Source of the DNA: Paenibacillus oceani
Lineage (GTDB): Bacteria > Bacillota > Bacilli > Paenibacillales > NBRC-103111
Direction of reading: 5' to 3'
DNA length: 64,000 nt
Assembly: GCF_014705615.1 (NCBI RefSeq)
Contig: NZ_JACXJA010000019.1
Location: 1 to 64,000, forward strand
Position numbers and translations under genes: made by a program. Numbering within the stretch: position 1 is the first letter of the stretch; every line of letters begins with the position of its first letter. Shown piece after piece: positions 27,095 to 35,626 of this stretch. Under the pieces are notes generated by a model. It saw only the letters and a list, made by a program, of their open reading frames with translations. It had not been told where the DNA came from and made no database searches.

Positions 27095-30094
27095 ATGCGT
27101 TGGAAATCCAAAATGACCGGATTGCTCGTATTCGTCATGGTGGTGGCGCTGCTGCCGTTCGGACCGGCCTATGCGGCCGGAGATCCGGGAGGGTCTGCGG
27201 GGGATACCGTAACCAACCTGGTGTACAACAAGCAGCCGGTATTGTCGGTCGAATCCGGGGATGCGGCCGTTCGGACCAGCGAGCAGGCGAAGGTGAAGTT
27301 TTTGACGGACAGCTTGCTGGGTACCGGGGATTGGGGCAAAGAGGGCTCGACCCGGTATGCCAGCTTTTTCCGCAACATCGGCAGAAGCCTGGTCATCGAT
27401 CTCGGTCAGCCGTCCACGCTTCGGGAAGTGAACGTGCGGGCGCTTGACGACCCTTCCGCCGGGATCTACAAGCCCGACTATCTAGCCGTATCGGTATCGA
27501 ACGATGACGGGCAGTCGTGGCATTTTCTCGGGAAAATTCCGAACAGCGCGGCGGTGAAGCTCGACGCGAAGCAGTATGTGTATACGCTCGGAGGACTGAA
27601 CGTCAAAGCTTCGAAAATCAAAATCAGCTTCGAGGTTGACGTCTTTATTTTCCTCGATGAGATTGAGGCGCTTGGTCTGACACAGGTAGCTGCAGACGCC
27701 GTTGTTCCGGCCGGACCGGACTTCAGCCCGTATCTGCCTAACGAGGAGCACAAGTTTCCGGCCCCCGGCTCGGCCCAGGTAGGAGGTTTGAAGCACGAGT
27801 ATTTGCTGTACGGAGGCTGGCATACGAACGGCACTGTGTATTTGCCGAGGACGTATCAGGATATGCTGCCGGTTGTCGCATACATTGACGGCGACGGGGT
27901 GATTCAGGATTGGTTTTACGACACGATCCTGTTCATGAACTATGCGACCAGCTCCCAAAATCGCTCGTATATCAGTGCGAGTACGGTGACCTCCGCCGCC
28001 TACGCCTCGAATAAGGAGGACTGGCAGGAGTACGCCGACCTGCTGTTCAAGCCGGACGTTCAGCTTGCCGCTTTGGAGCAAGCGGTTGCGGACGTCAAGA
28101 CGAAGCTGAACCAGCCGGATTACAAGTACAAAGTATATATCTCCATTCCGAAGGCGCTTCCGATCCAAAACCATTTCGGGGTCGTCAACGGCAAAACGCT
28201 CAATTTCGACCATAACGCCGTTGGAGACGATCAAGCGCTGGACAATCGGATGGCTGCCGTGAAATGGTATGTCGATCTGTTGATGCAGAAATGGGAAGCC
28301 GCCGGCTTCAAACATTTGTCGCTTGAGGGCTTTTACTGGTACGACGAGGCGGTACATAATTATGCGAGCAACCGGGAAGAAGAGCTGGTGAAGCAATCGA
28401 CGGCCTACGTACACGCGAAAGGCAAAAAGATTCACTGGATTCCGTTTTATCAGGCGGCGGGAGCGTTCCGCTGGAAGGAGCTTGGCTTCGACTTCGCTTT
28501 TATCCAGCCGAACTACGCTTTCTACACCAGCCCGAAAACAAGACCGACGGATACGGCGGATCTTGCGAAACGGTTCGGACTCGGCGTGGAGATGGAAGTG
28601 CACCATAACATTTTCAGAGACGAGGCACTGCGGACGAAGTTTTACGATTATCTGGACCAGGGCGTCACAGCCGCATATATGAAAGAGTCGGCGCTCGCCT
28701 GGTATTGGGCGACCGATACGTTCCAGCTTGCTTATAAGAGTAAGGTTGCAAGAGACCGGAAAATTTATGAGGACACCTATAATTTCGTAAAAGGCACGTA
28801 TCCGGACAAGTATGTTCCGCCTGTTATCGAAAACCCGGGCAATAACCCGGATGACGGTACGGACGACACGCCGGGCAGCGGACCGGTTAGCGGAGGCTCC
28901 GGCCCCGGACCTGGATCTGGACCTGGACCGGTGACGGTTCAGCCTTCGACTCCGGATGGGGAACGGCAGACGATTGGCCGGGAGCAGCTTGGCGGCAGCC
29001 GGGACGGACAAGTGACGATTCAACTGCCGGCCGGCGTCCGCGAGGCAGTCCTGCCGGCTGACGAACTTGCGAAGCTGGGGGACGAACGGCTGGTGTTGCA
29101 TTTCGGAGCCGCTTCGGTACTAGTGCCGGCTGCGGTTCTGAAGCAGATTACGGAGCTCGCAGCGGACGGTAACGGTGCGAGAGCGGAAGCGATCGTTACG
29201 GCGCGTCCGGTTGCTGCCGACCAAGCCGGTGACAAAAAGCCGGCTGGAGCAAGCGGAGGGCTGGCTGTCACTGCGGCGGGCGACCTGTACGAATTCGCGA
29301 TCACGATCGTACCGGCCGGCGGCCAAACGTCGGTAGAACTGGACCGGTTCAGTGAACCGGTTAACGTCGAAGTGCCGTACCGCAAAGGAGCGGTAAACGA
29401 AAACCTGATCGGTTTGTATGTATACAATGAAAGCACTAAGGAATGGGACTATGTCGGCGGCAGGGCCGATGCGAGCAAAGGTGTCGTGACCGCCGCGCTG
29501 AATCACTTCAGCACGTATGCCGTTCTGGAATATGACAAGACGTTTGCCGATGTCGGCAAAACGGATTGGGCGTATGAAGCGATCCGGAGCTTGTCGGCGA
29601 AACATCTGGTCGAAGGGGTGTCGGCTCGCGCCTTCGAACCGTCCCGCAGCGTGACGCGCGCCGAGTTTGCGACGCTGCTCGTGCGGATGCTCGGACTTAC
29701 GAAGGACGCTTCCGGAGCCGCTCCGGCGTTCGCGTTCGCGGATGTAACGCGGTCCGACTGGCATTACGACGCGATTGCGGCGGCCTCCGACGCCGGATTG
29801 ATTCAGGGCCGATCGGCTGACGCGTTCAAGCCGCAAGCTACGATCTCCAGAGAGGAGATGGCGGCGCTGATGGTGCGGGCGTACGCGTACGCGTCGGGCA
29901 CACGGCCGGCCGGCACGGCAGCCGAGCGGTATTCGGATGAGTCGGATATTTCCGAATGGGCGCGCGCAGACGTATATGCCGCCTCGGAAGCCGGCTTGAT
30001 GCAGGGCACGGGTGACGAGCGGTTCGCAGCGAAGTCGGCTGTAACCCGGGCGGAAGCCGTACAGGCGATCTACAATTTGGTGAAGCAGCGTTAA
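27095..30094 (+). CDS. SLH-anchored surface protein with DUF4855 domain
   Basis: This 999-aa protein has ATG 27095 with GAAGGAGGT; the longer open frame has no such site. A signal peptide ends near GPAYAA (about 27). Residues about 35-190 look like a discoidin (F5/8 type C) carbohydrate-binding module (SLVIDLGQPSTLREVNVR). Residues about 245-575 match the DUF4855 pattern (VYLPRTYQDMLPVVAYIDG; SLEGFYWYDE, acidic residues that could be catalytic). A Gly-Pro-rich linker (about 590-620), a beta domain (about 620-815) and three SLH domains (FADVGKTDWAYEAI, FADVTRSDWHYDAI, YSDESDISEWARADV) follow. SLH domains bind pyruvylated wall polymer, so it is cell-surface attached. Likely an exported glycan-active protein. 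Confidence 0.85.
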   Translation: MRWKSKMTGLLVFVMVVALLPFGPAYAAGDPGGSAGDTVTNLVYNKQPVLSVESGDAAVRTSEQAKVKFLTDSLLGTGDWGKEGSTRYASFFRNIGRSLVIDLGQPSTLREVNVRALDDPSAGIYKPDYLAVSVSNDDGQSWHFLGKIPNSAAVKLDAKQYVYTLGGLNVKASKIKISFEVDVFIFLDEIEALGLTQVAADAVVPAGPDFSPYLPNEEHKFPAPGSAQVGGLKHEYLLYGGWHTNGTVYLPRTYQDMLPVVAYIDGDGVIQDWFYDTILFMNYATSSQNRSYISASTVTSAAYASNKEDWQEYADLLFKPDVQLAALEQAVADVKTKLNQPDYKYKVYISIPKALPIQNHFGVVNGKTLNFDHNAVGDDQALDNRMAAVKWYVDLLMQKWEAAGFKHLSLEGFYWYDEAVHNYASNREEELVKQSTAYVHAKGKKIHWIPFYQAAGAFRWKELGFDFAFIQPNYAFYTSPKTRPTDTADLAKRFGLGVEMEVHHNIFRDEALRTKFYDYLDQGVTAAYMKESALAWYWATDTFQLAYKSKVARDRKIYEDTYNFVKGTYPDKYVPPVIENPGNNPDDGTDDTPGSGPVSGGSGPGPGSGPGPVTVQPSTPDGERQTIGREQLGGSRDGQVTIQLPAGVREAVLPADELAKLGDERLVLHFGAASVLVPAAVLKQITELAADGNGARAEAIVTARPVAADQAGDKKPAGASGGLAVTAAGDLYEFAITIVPAGGQTSVELDRFSEPVNVEVPYRKGAVNENLIGLYVYNESTKEWDYVGGRADASKGVVTAALNHFSTYAVLEYDKTFADVGKTDWAYEAIRSLSAKHLVEGVSARAFEPSRSVTRAEFATLLVRMLGLTKDASGAAPAFAFADVTRSDWHYDAIAAASDAGLIQGRSADAFKPQATISREEMAALMVRAYAYASGTRPAGTAAERYSDESDISEWARADVYAASEAGLMQGTGDERFAAKSAVTRAEAVQAIYNLVKQR

Positions 30095-30103
30095 AGAGTA
30101 ACG

Positions 30104-30153
30104 AAACCGCAGCGCCTCGAGCCGTAGTAGCTCGAAGCGCTGCGGTTTTTTTT
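30104..30153 (+). terminator. Rho-independent terminator
   Basis: AACCGCAGCGC pairs with GCGCTGCGGTT, with a further inner stem TCGAGC/GCTCGA, followed by eight T. Confidence 0.9.
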
Positions 30154-30229
30154 GAGCTCGGAGAGGAGAGTCGAACGTCGCTGCCTGCATTTGGATTGTA
30201 AAACAAATTTTCATGATATATTTTTAATA

Positions 30230-30257
30230 TTGAAATATTATTTCAGAGTGTTATAAT
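30230..30257 (+). promoter_or_regulatory. Sigma-A promoter with overlapping palindrome, namZ operon
   Basis: TTGAAA (30230-30235), 16-bp spacer, TATAAT (30252-30257). The perfect dyad TGAAATA-T-TATTTCA (30231-30245) overlaps the -35 element and is a candidate operator. In B. subtilis the namZ cluster is repressed by MurR, but no murR-like gene is in this window. Confidence 0.65.
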
Positions 30258-30379
30258 GGGGCTGTGGTTGAAATAAGGTTTACGAGCGTTAGGAATTGCA
30301 CAAACTAGGAAGCGGAATTTTTCGGAAAACAGAAACGATGTAAGCGATACCAAGAAGATAACGAATGGAGGTCGTTCAA

Positions 30380-31561
30380 TTGGAACGTCTCACGCGGCAT
30401 CCTTCCGTGATAACCGGAGCCGATCGGCTGCAAGATTCGGCGGAAGCTTATCTGGGCGGAAAACGAATCGGACTGTTAACGAATCCGACAGGAATCACTA
30501 CACATTTTCGTTCTACGATCGACGTATGCGCCGGTGTATCCTCGGCCCAGTTGACCGCCTTGTTCGCGTGCGAGCACGGCATTCGGGGAGAGCGGCAGGC
30601 CGGGGTTTATTTCGAAGACGAGCCGGACCCGGGTCTTGGCATTACGGTATTCAGCCTCTACGGCACACACCGGGCTCCGACTGCGGAGATGCTCGAATCT
30701 TTGGACGCCGTCGTATTTGATATTCAAGATTTGGGCGTAAGATTTTATACGTACTTAACGACGCTGGTGTATACAATGCAGGCTTGTGCCAAGGCGGGCA
30801 AGGAACTGATCGTATTGGACCGGCCGAATCCGCTTGGCGGACGGACGGTAGAGGGAGGCGTCCTGCGAGACGGCTACCAGTCGATGGTTGGCGTCTGGCA
30901 GGTTCCGTTCCGGACCGGCATGACGATCGGGGAATTCGCCAAGCTCGTGAACGACCAATCGGAGCCGAAATGCCGGTTGACTGTTGTTCCGCTCGAAGGC
31001 TGGACCCGGGATATGGAATTCCCGGAGACGGGGCAGCCGTGGATCATGCCTTCTCCGAACATGCCGACGATGGATACCGTGCGCGTCTACTCGGGCACTT
31101 GTCTGTTCGAGGGAACGAATCTCTCGGAGGGGAGGGGAACGACGAAACCGTTCGAAATGATCGGCGCCCCCTGGCTGGACGGCAAAGCGACGGCCGAGGC
31201 GATGAACCGGCACGGATTGCCCGGCGTTGTCTTTCATCCGGTATATTTTACCCCCATGTTCTCCAAACATAAGGGAGAGTTGTGCGGCGGCGTTCAAGTG
31301 CATGTGACCGATCGGGCGGAGTACCGGGCTGTACGGACCGGGTTGTATTTGCTGAAGCAGGTACAGGACCTGCATGCGGACCATTTCGAATGGCTGCCGC
31401 CCTATAAGGAAGGCTCCAAGCCATTCATCGACTTGTTAACCGGCAACGACCGGGTAAGGCTGACACTGCACGAATCGTCCGCCGAACGGATCACGGACGA
31501 CTGGGACCGGGAAGCCGCCGAATGGTCGAAAACCCGGGAAGCTTATTTGATCTACGAGTAA
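30380..31561 (+). CDS. namZ: Exo-beta-N-acetylmuramidase NamZ-like (GH171, DUF1343)
   Basis: NamZ removes terminal MurNAc from the non-reducing end of peptidoglycan chains during wall recycling. I choose TTG 30380 because GGAGGT (30367-30372) lies 7 bp upstream; the ATG at 30365 overlaps that site. The 393-aa protein has the DUF1343 signatures KRIGLLTNPTGIT, LFACEHGIRGERQAG, VFDIQDLGVRFYTY, LDRPNPLGG and CLFEGTNLSEGRGTTKPFE. There is no signal peptide, unlike the secreted B. subtilis enzyme, so this one would process imported muropeptide sugars in the cytoplasm. It is followed by GNAT and PIG-L genes in one operon. Confidence 0.88.
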   Translation: MERLTRHPSVITGADRLQDSAEAYLGGKRIGLLTNPTGITTHFRSTIDVCAGVSSAQLTALFACEHGIRGERQAGVYFEDEPDPGLGITVFSLYGTHRAPTAEMLESLDAVVFDIQDLGVRFYTYLTTLVYTMQACAKAGKELIVLDRPNPLGGRTVEGGVLRDGYQSMVGVWQVPFRTGMTIGEFAKLVNDQSEPKCRLTVVPLEGWTRDMEFPETGQPWIMPSPNMPTMDTVRVYSGTCLFEGTNLSEGRGTTKPFEMIGAPWLDGKATAEAMNRHGLPGVVFHPVYFTPMFSKHKGELCGGVQVHVTDRAEYRAVRTGLYLLKQVQDLHADHFEWLPPYKEGSKPFIDLLTGNDRVRLTLHESSAERITDDWDREAAEWSKTREAYLIYE

Positions 31562-31581
31562 TTGGCAAAGGAGAATCTGAG

Positions 31582-32535
31582 ATGACGTCAATCGTCTACC
31601 GTTATTACGAGTCCGGCGACGAAGCGGCTATCGTCAAGCTGTGGAACGAATGTTTACGCCACGATCCGGTAACGCCGCTAAGGTTCCGCAATATGGTGCT
31701 GCTCGACGGCAACTTTGACCCGGAAGGACTGCGTCTGGCGTTTGAAGGAAAGCAGCTCGTAGGGGCCGTGTACAGCTTGCGCAGATTGCTGCCAATGATC
31801 GGAACGGAGCTGGAGCCGGACAACGGGTGGATCACGTTTTTCTTCGTAGCCCCCGAGATGCGCCGTCAAGGCGTCGGAACCCGGCTCATGCAGGATGCAT
31901 TCGAATTTTTGGCGGCGCGGGGCTGCAAGCAGGTGTTTTTCTCGTCGTATGCTCCGAACTATTTCGTACCGGGCGTCGATGAAGAGAGCTATCCGGAAGG
32001 GTATGCGTTTTTGACGGCACAAGGCTTTGCCCGCTTGTACTCGCCGGTTGCGATGGATTATTCGCTCGTCCGTTATGCGTATCCGCAAGAGGTGAAGGCG
32101 CTCAAGCGCGAAAGAGAACGGGAGGGCTACGAGTTTGGTTTGGCCCAGGACCGGGATCTGATCGAAGTGATCAAGCTGGCTGCGGATGTGTTTAACCCCG
32201 ATTGGGGCCGGGCGATCCGTGAAGGGCTGCTGCGGGGACTGCCGATGACCGCGATCCATGTCGTCCGGCATGAGGGAAAGCTGGTCGGGTTTTGTATGCA
32301 CGGCGGCTACGAGGGCGTCCGCGAAAGATTTGGTCCGTTCGGCGTCGATCCGTCACAGCAGGGCAAAGGGCTCGGCAAAATACTGCTGCACGACTGCCTT
32401 GCCAACATGCGCGCACAAGGGCTGCACGGCGCCTGGTTTTTATGGACCGGGGAGGCGACGGCGGCCGGCCAGCTGTATATGAAGCTCGGCTTCAAGATTA
32501 CGCGGCGGTTTCATGTGTGCAAGAAAATATTGTAG
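31582..32535 (+). CDS. Tandem GNAT family N-acetyltransferase
   Basis: This 317-aa protein has AAAGGAG and ATG 31582, 20 bp after namZ. It carries two GNAT folds. The first (about 5-165) has the acetyl-CoA motif FFFVAPEMRRQGVGTRLM; the second (about 180-317) has GPFGVDPSQQGKGLGKILL. Q/RxxGxG/A pyrophosphate loops are intact in both. Such double-GNAT proteins modify amines of small molecules or sugars. Next to NamZ and a PIG-L protein, an amino-sugar or muropeptide fragment is a reasonable substrate, but this is inference. Confidence 0.8.
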   Translation: MTSIVYRYYESGDEAAIVKLWNECLRHDPVTPLRFRNMVLLDGNFDPEGLRLAFEGKQLVGAVYSLRRLLPMIGTELEPDNGWITFFFVAPEMRRQGVGTRLMQDAFEFLAARGCKQVFFSSYAPNYFVPGVDEESYPEGYAFLTAQGFARLYSPVAMDYSLVRYAYPQEVKALKREREREGYEFGLAQDRDLIEVIKLAADVFNPDWGRAIREGLLRGLPMTAIHVVRHEGKLVGFCMHGGYEGVRERFGPFGVDPSQQGKGLGKILLHDCLANMRAQGLHGAWFLWTGEATAAGQLYMKLGFKITRRFHVCKKIL

Positions 32536-32592
32536 ATCGATGAGCGAACGGACTTGGCTTGGCGTTATGCAGACATAAAGGAGAGATCAACC

Positions 32593-33300
32593 ATGGCTGG
32601 AGAAGGTAAAAAACATATTCTGGCGATCAGCGCCCATGCCGGCGACCAGGAACTAACAGCCGGAGCGACGATTGCGAAATACACGCAGGAAGGCCATAAA
32701 GCGACGTTTCTGCATCTGACTCCCGGGGAGAAAGGGCATCCGCGGTTGACGCCCGACGAATATGCGAAGCAGAAAATCGAGGAAGCGTACAAATCGGCCG
32801 AAATTCTCGGCGCGGACGTCCGTTTCCTGCAATACAAAGATGCGGAAATTCCGGTCAACGACGAGATCAAATACGAGGTTGCGGACATCATCCGCGAGGT
32901 GAAGCCGGACATCATTATTACTCACTGGAAAAACAGCATCCATAAAGATCATGCCAATACGCACAAAATCGTCGAGGACGCGCATTTTTATGCCGCCTTG
33001 AAAACGATCGAGCGCGATCTGCCTTCCCACTATGCCGGCAAGCTGTATTTCTCGGAAAACTGGGAAGATATGCACGAGTTCGTGCCCGAGGTGTTCGTGG
33101 ACATTCCGGAGGATGCGTTCGAGACGTGGATTAAAGCGCTTAGCGTGTACGCTTTTGCGAGGGGAGAGACTTACGGCTTCCCGTACATCGATTATTATAA
33201 ATCGCTGACGGTCGTTCGCGGAGCGCCGGTTTATTTCAAAAGGGCGCAAGGGTTTATGGTGCCGCGGGGCGCCTTGAACCAGCGGCTCCAGTGGTTTTGA
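32593..33300 (+). CDS. PIG-L family protein with variant active-site motif
   Basis: This 235-aa protein has AAAGGAGAG and ATG 32593. PIG-L deacetylases (MshB, BshB, GlcNAc-PI deacetylase) have AHPDDE, in which His and the second Asp bind zinc and the first Asp is the general base. Here the motif reads AHAGDQE: the zinc His and second Asp are kept, but Gly replaces the general base. The distal zinc ligand region SIHKDHANTHK is intact. A comparable AHAxD motif occurs in the PIG-L-fold hydratase GalB, so this may not be a standard deacetylase. It is the last gene of the namZ operon. Confidence 0.75.
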   Translation: MAGEGKKHILAISAHAGDQELTAGATIAKYTQEGHKATFLHLTPGEKGHPRLTPDEYAKQKIEEAYKSAEILGADVRFLQYKDAEIPVNDEIKYEVADIIREVKPDIIITHWKNSIHKDHANTHKIVEDAHFYAALKTIERDLPSHYAGKLYFSENWEDMHEFVPEVFVDIPEDAFETWIKALSVYAFARGETYGFPYIDYYKSLTVVRGAPVYFKRAQGFMVPRGALNQRLQWF

Positions 33301-33342
33301 GCAGACGGAGATTGACTGAGGTATCGGGATAGCGGGATAACG

Positions 33343-33386
33343 GGAGTCCTTGACACTGTCGGTGACGGTGTCGGGGGCTTCTTTTG
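33343..33386 (+). terminator. Probable terminator after the PIG-L gene
   Basis: GACACTGTC and GACGGTGTC form a stem with G-T pairs, extended by GGAGTCC / GGGGGCTTC, followed by TTTT. Confidence 0.6.
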
Positions 33387-33507
33387 CATATCGGCGAAAA
33401 AAAACGAAAGTTTCGCTGCTGTCGATCATATGTTACTTTGTGCCGTAAAATGCGAGGGGTCCGAGGACGTGCGGTGCGAATTCGATCGAACATGGAGGTA
33501 TGGTGTC

Positions 33508-34089
33508 ATGCCCACAAGTTCAGAGTTGCGTGCGGCGGGAAGAAGAAGCTTGACCGGTTATTGGTGGAATGCGGTTGGTCTGACCTTGATTTACTCGCTC
33601 ATTCTCGGGCTCGTCGGTTCGATTCCGGGGATCGGATGGATCGGGGTTCTGCTGCTGGGCGGTCCGTTAACTTTTGCGATGTACGTTTTCTTCCTCAGGC
33701 TGCATAGGGGAGAACGTCCGCTAATCGGCTCGTTGTTCGACGGCTTCAGCCGGTATGCGCCGACCATGGCTCTTTATTTGCTGATGTATGTATTGATTAT
33801 TTTGTGGTCGCTTCTGCTGGTCGTACCGGGCATTATCGCCGCTCTCCGCTATTCGCAGGCTTATTTTATTATGCAGGACGATGCGACAATTGGTCCGCAG
33901 GATGCGATTGAGCGAAGCAAAGAAATGATGTACGGGCATAAGTGGCGATTGTTCGTTCTGTATGTGTCCTTTATTGGCTGGGCGCTTCTGAGCGCCATTA
34001 CATTCGGCATCGGCTCGTTGTGGCTGGTTCCTTATATGCTGGCGAGCCAGGCGGCTTTTTACGAGGACTTGAAGAGCCGGTCCAGCTAA
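33508..34089 (+). CDS. DUF975 family integral membrane protein
   Basis: This 193-aa protein has ATG 33508 with GGAGGT 8 bp upstream; the longer open frame lacks a site. Hydrophobic segments are at about 20-38, 40-58, 80-108 and 145-178. The pattern RSLTGYWWNAVGLTLIYSLI at the N-terminus, PGIIAALRYSQAYFIMQDD in the middle and A-I-E-R-SKEMMYGHKWRLF is the DUF975 signature. These are multi-pass membrane proteins of unknown function. The gene stands alone between two terminators. Confidence 0.8.
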   Translation: MPTSSELRAAGRRSLTGYWWNAVGLTLIYSLILGLVGSIPGIGWIGVLLLGGPLTFAMYVFFLRLHRGERPLIGSLFDGFSRYAPTMALYLLMYVLIILWSLLLVVPGIIAALRYSQAYFIMQDDATIGPQDAIERSKEMMYGHKWRLFVLYVSFIGWALLSAITFGIGSLWLVPYMLASQAAFYEDLKSRSS

Positions 34090-34166
34090 CGGAATCTCGG
34101 TCTGTCTTGACACATTGCTGTATCTATGGTATTTTCAGGAAGGAATCGTTTGAAATGAGCGGAAGC

Positions 34167-34214
34167 ACCGCCATTATGCACATCTGAAGAGATGCGCGTA
34201 GTGGCGGTTTTTTA
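34167..34214 (+). terminator. Rho-independent terminator
   Basis: ACCGCCATTATGCACATCT pairs with AGATGCGCGTAGTGGCGGT (a few G-T or mismatched pairs) and is followed by TTTTTTATT. Confidence 0.8.
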
Positions 34215-34310
34215 TTGTGGAAATATGTGGACGAGAATGAATATTTTATGTGATACTACTGCTGATGGATGACTTTGGACCTATGCTACCGATAAAAGGG
34301 GAGATTGATG

Positions 34311-35615
34311 ATGAATAAACATTGGATCACTTTGAGCGCTTTGTTGTTAATTGTTTCGGCCTGCGATTCGACGACCACGAGTGCAAGTGCCCATACGGGC
34401 TTGAAGGCGGAGCCTGCTGCGGCGGCGTCTTCTGGCGCTGCCAAAAACGTCGTGCTGACAGACATTAGCGGGCATTGGGGCGAGACAAGTATCCAGAAGG
34501 CGGTCAAGAAAGGGTATGTGGATGGGTACGAGGATGCGACGTTCCGTGCGGAAAAAGAGGTATCGCGCGCAGAGTTTATTAAGATGGTGCTTACGGCGAT
34601 GGGACCGGATACGACGGCGGCGAAGCCGGCAGTTGATTCGAAGCAGGCGGGTTCAGCGAAGGAATTGACCGTATCGGCGGGAGAGCCGGCCAATTGGTAC
34701 GATTCGTATGTGCAGAAGGCGCAGGAGATCGGCATTCAGCGCAAGGAAGATTTCAAGGAAGGCGACATGAATACCTCTATGACCCGGCTGGAAATGGCCC
34801 GGATCGCCGTTCGCGCTACTGACCCGACCCTCCAAAAGCCCGAAGTTCGTATTGACGACCGTTCGGTCATGTACAATGCGACGAAGAAAGGGTTAATACA
34901 AGGATTGGAAGCGGGAGATCTGGCTCCGGACAACACCACGACGCGGGCGCAGTCGGTCACGATCATCGAGCGGGTTTTGACCGTGAACAGCGGCGGTACG
35001 CTGGAAGTGGATAAGTATGCGCTGGGAAATGCGGAGCTAGCGCTGAAAAAGACGAATATTTTTACAGTTATGCCGGAGTTTTTTGGGGGCAAAGGATTTC
35101 CATGGAATATGGACAATTTGACGATTGAAACGAGCGATGGATTGTATAAAGGCGTCGTAACCCGTGTTGTTGCTGTGGATTTGGAGGATCCGAATGACCC
35201 GAATCGGGGAATTATGGGGGATTTGAATGAGCTGGTTTGGCGTGGGGGAGGAAATGAATACTTTAATGTTCTGGATTATCCGGATAGCTATCTTTTCGTA
35301 GTTGAGACGCATACAGAGTTTAATAATGATGAGTCATACACACTATACCCAAAAAGAGCAAACGGGCTTGATTTCTCACTTTATGGCATTCTTAGGCCTG
35401 ATTCGAGCGCTTTAAGTGAAGGGAAATTAAACTCATGGGCACGTCTTTATAATAAAAACGATACGCAGAAAGCGCTCAAAGCCATGATTTTGCCGAAACA
35501 CGGAATACAAACTGATGGGTCCATAACATTACGCTTGCGGGTTACCTCTCATCCTTCTGCAGGGCCTAATTACAAAGACGTATTCGAATTAGTTACGCCA
35601 AAACTGATTGAGTAG
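34311..35615 (+). CDS. SLH-domain lipoprotein
   Basis: This protein is about 434 aa. AAGGGGAG lies 7 bp before ATG 34311; ATG 34308 and TTG 34305 are in frame just upstream. The signal peptide MNKHWITLSALLLIVSAC gives a lipobox VSAC. One clear SLH domain (LTDISGHWGETSIQKAVKKGY, about 47-97) and two weaker ones (about 125-165 and 175-225) follow. The C-terminal 200 residues form an unrecognised domain (FFGGKGFPWNMDN, ETHTEFNNDE). From about 35100 the DNA becomes clearly richer in A/T and stays so into the next gene. The stop is 11 bp from the giant protein gene, so the two are co-expressed and probably interact at the cell surface. Confidence 0.75.
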   Translation: MNKHWITLSALLLIVSACDSTTTSASAHTGLKAEPAAAASSGAAKNVVLTDISGHWGETSIQKAVKKGYVDGYEDATFRAEKEVSRAEFIKMVLTAMGPDTTAAKPAVDSKQAGSAKELTVSAGEPANWYDSYVQKAQEIGIQRKEDFKEGDMNTSMTRLEMARIAVRATDPTLQKPEVRIDDRSVMYNATKKGLIQGLEAGDLAPDNTTTRAQSVTIIERVLTVNSGGTLEVDKYALGNAELALKKTNIFTVMPEFFGGKGFPWNMDNLTIETSDGLYKGVVTRVVAVDLEDPNDPNRGIMGDLNELVWRGGGNEYFNVLDYPDSYLFVVETHTEFNNDESYTLYPKRANGLDFSLYGILRPDSSALSEGKLNSWARLYNKNDTQKALKAMILPKHGIQTDGSITLRLRVTSHPSAGPNYKDVFELVTPKLIE

Positions 35616-35626
35616 GCGGTGGACAG

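Noticed and set aside
27482-29101. 539-codon open frame antisense to the DUF4855-SLH gene
   Set aside because: Shadow frame with biased composition; the plus-strand gene has signal peptide, domains and ribosome-binding site.
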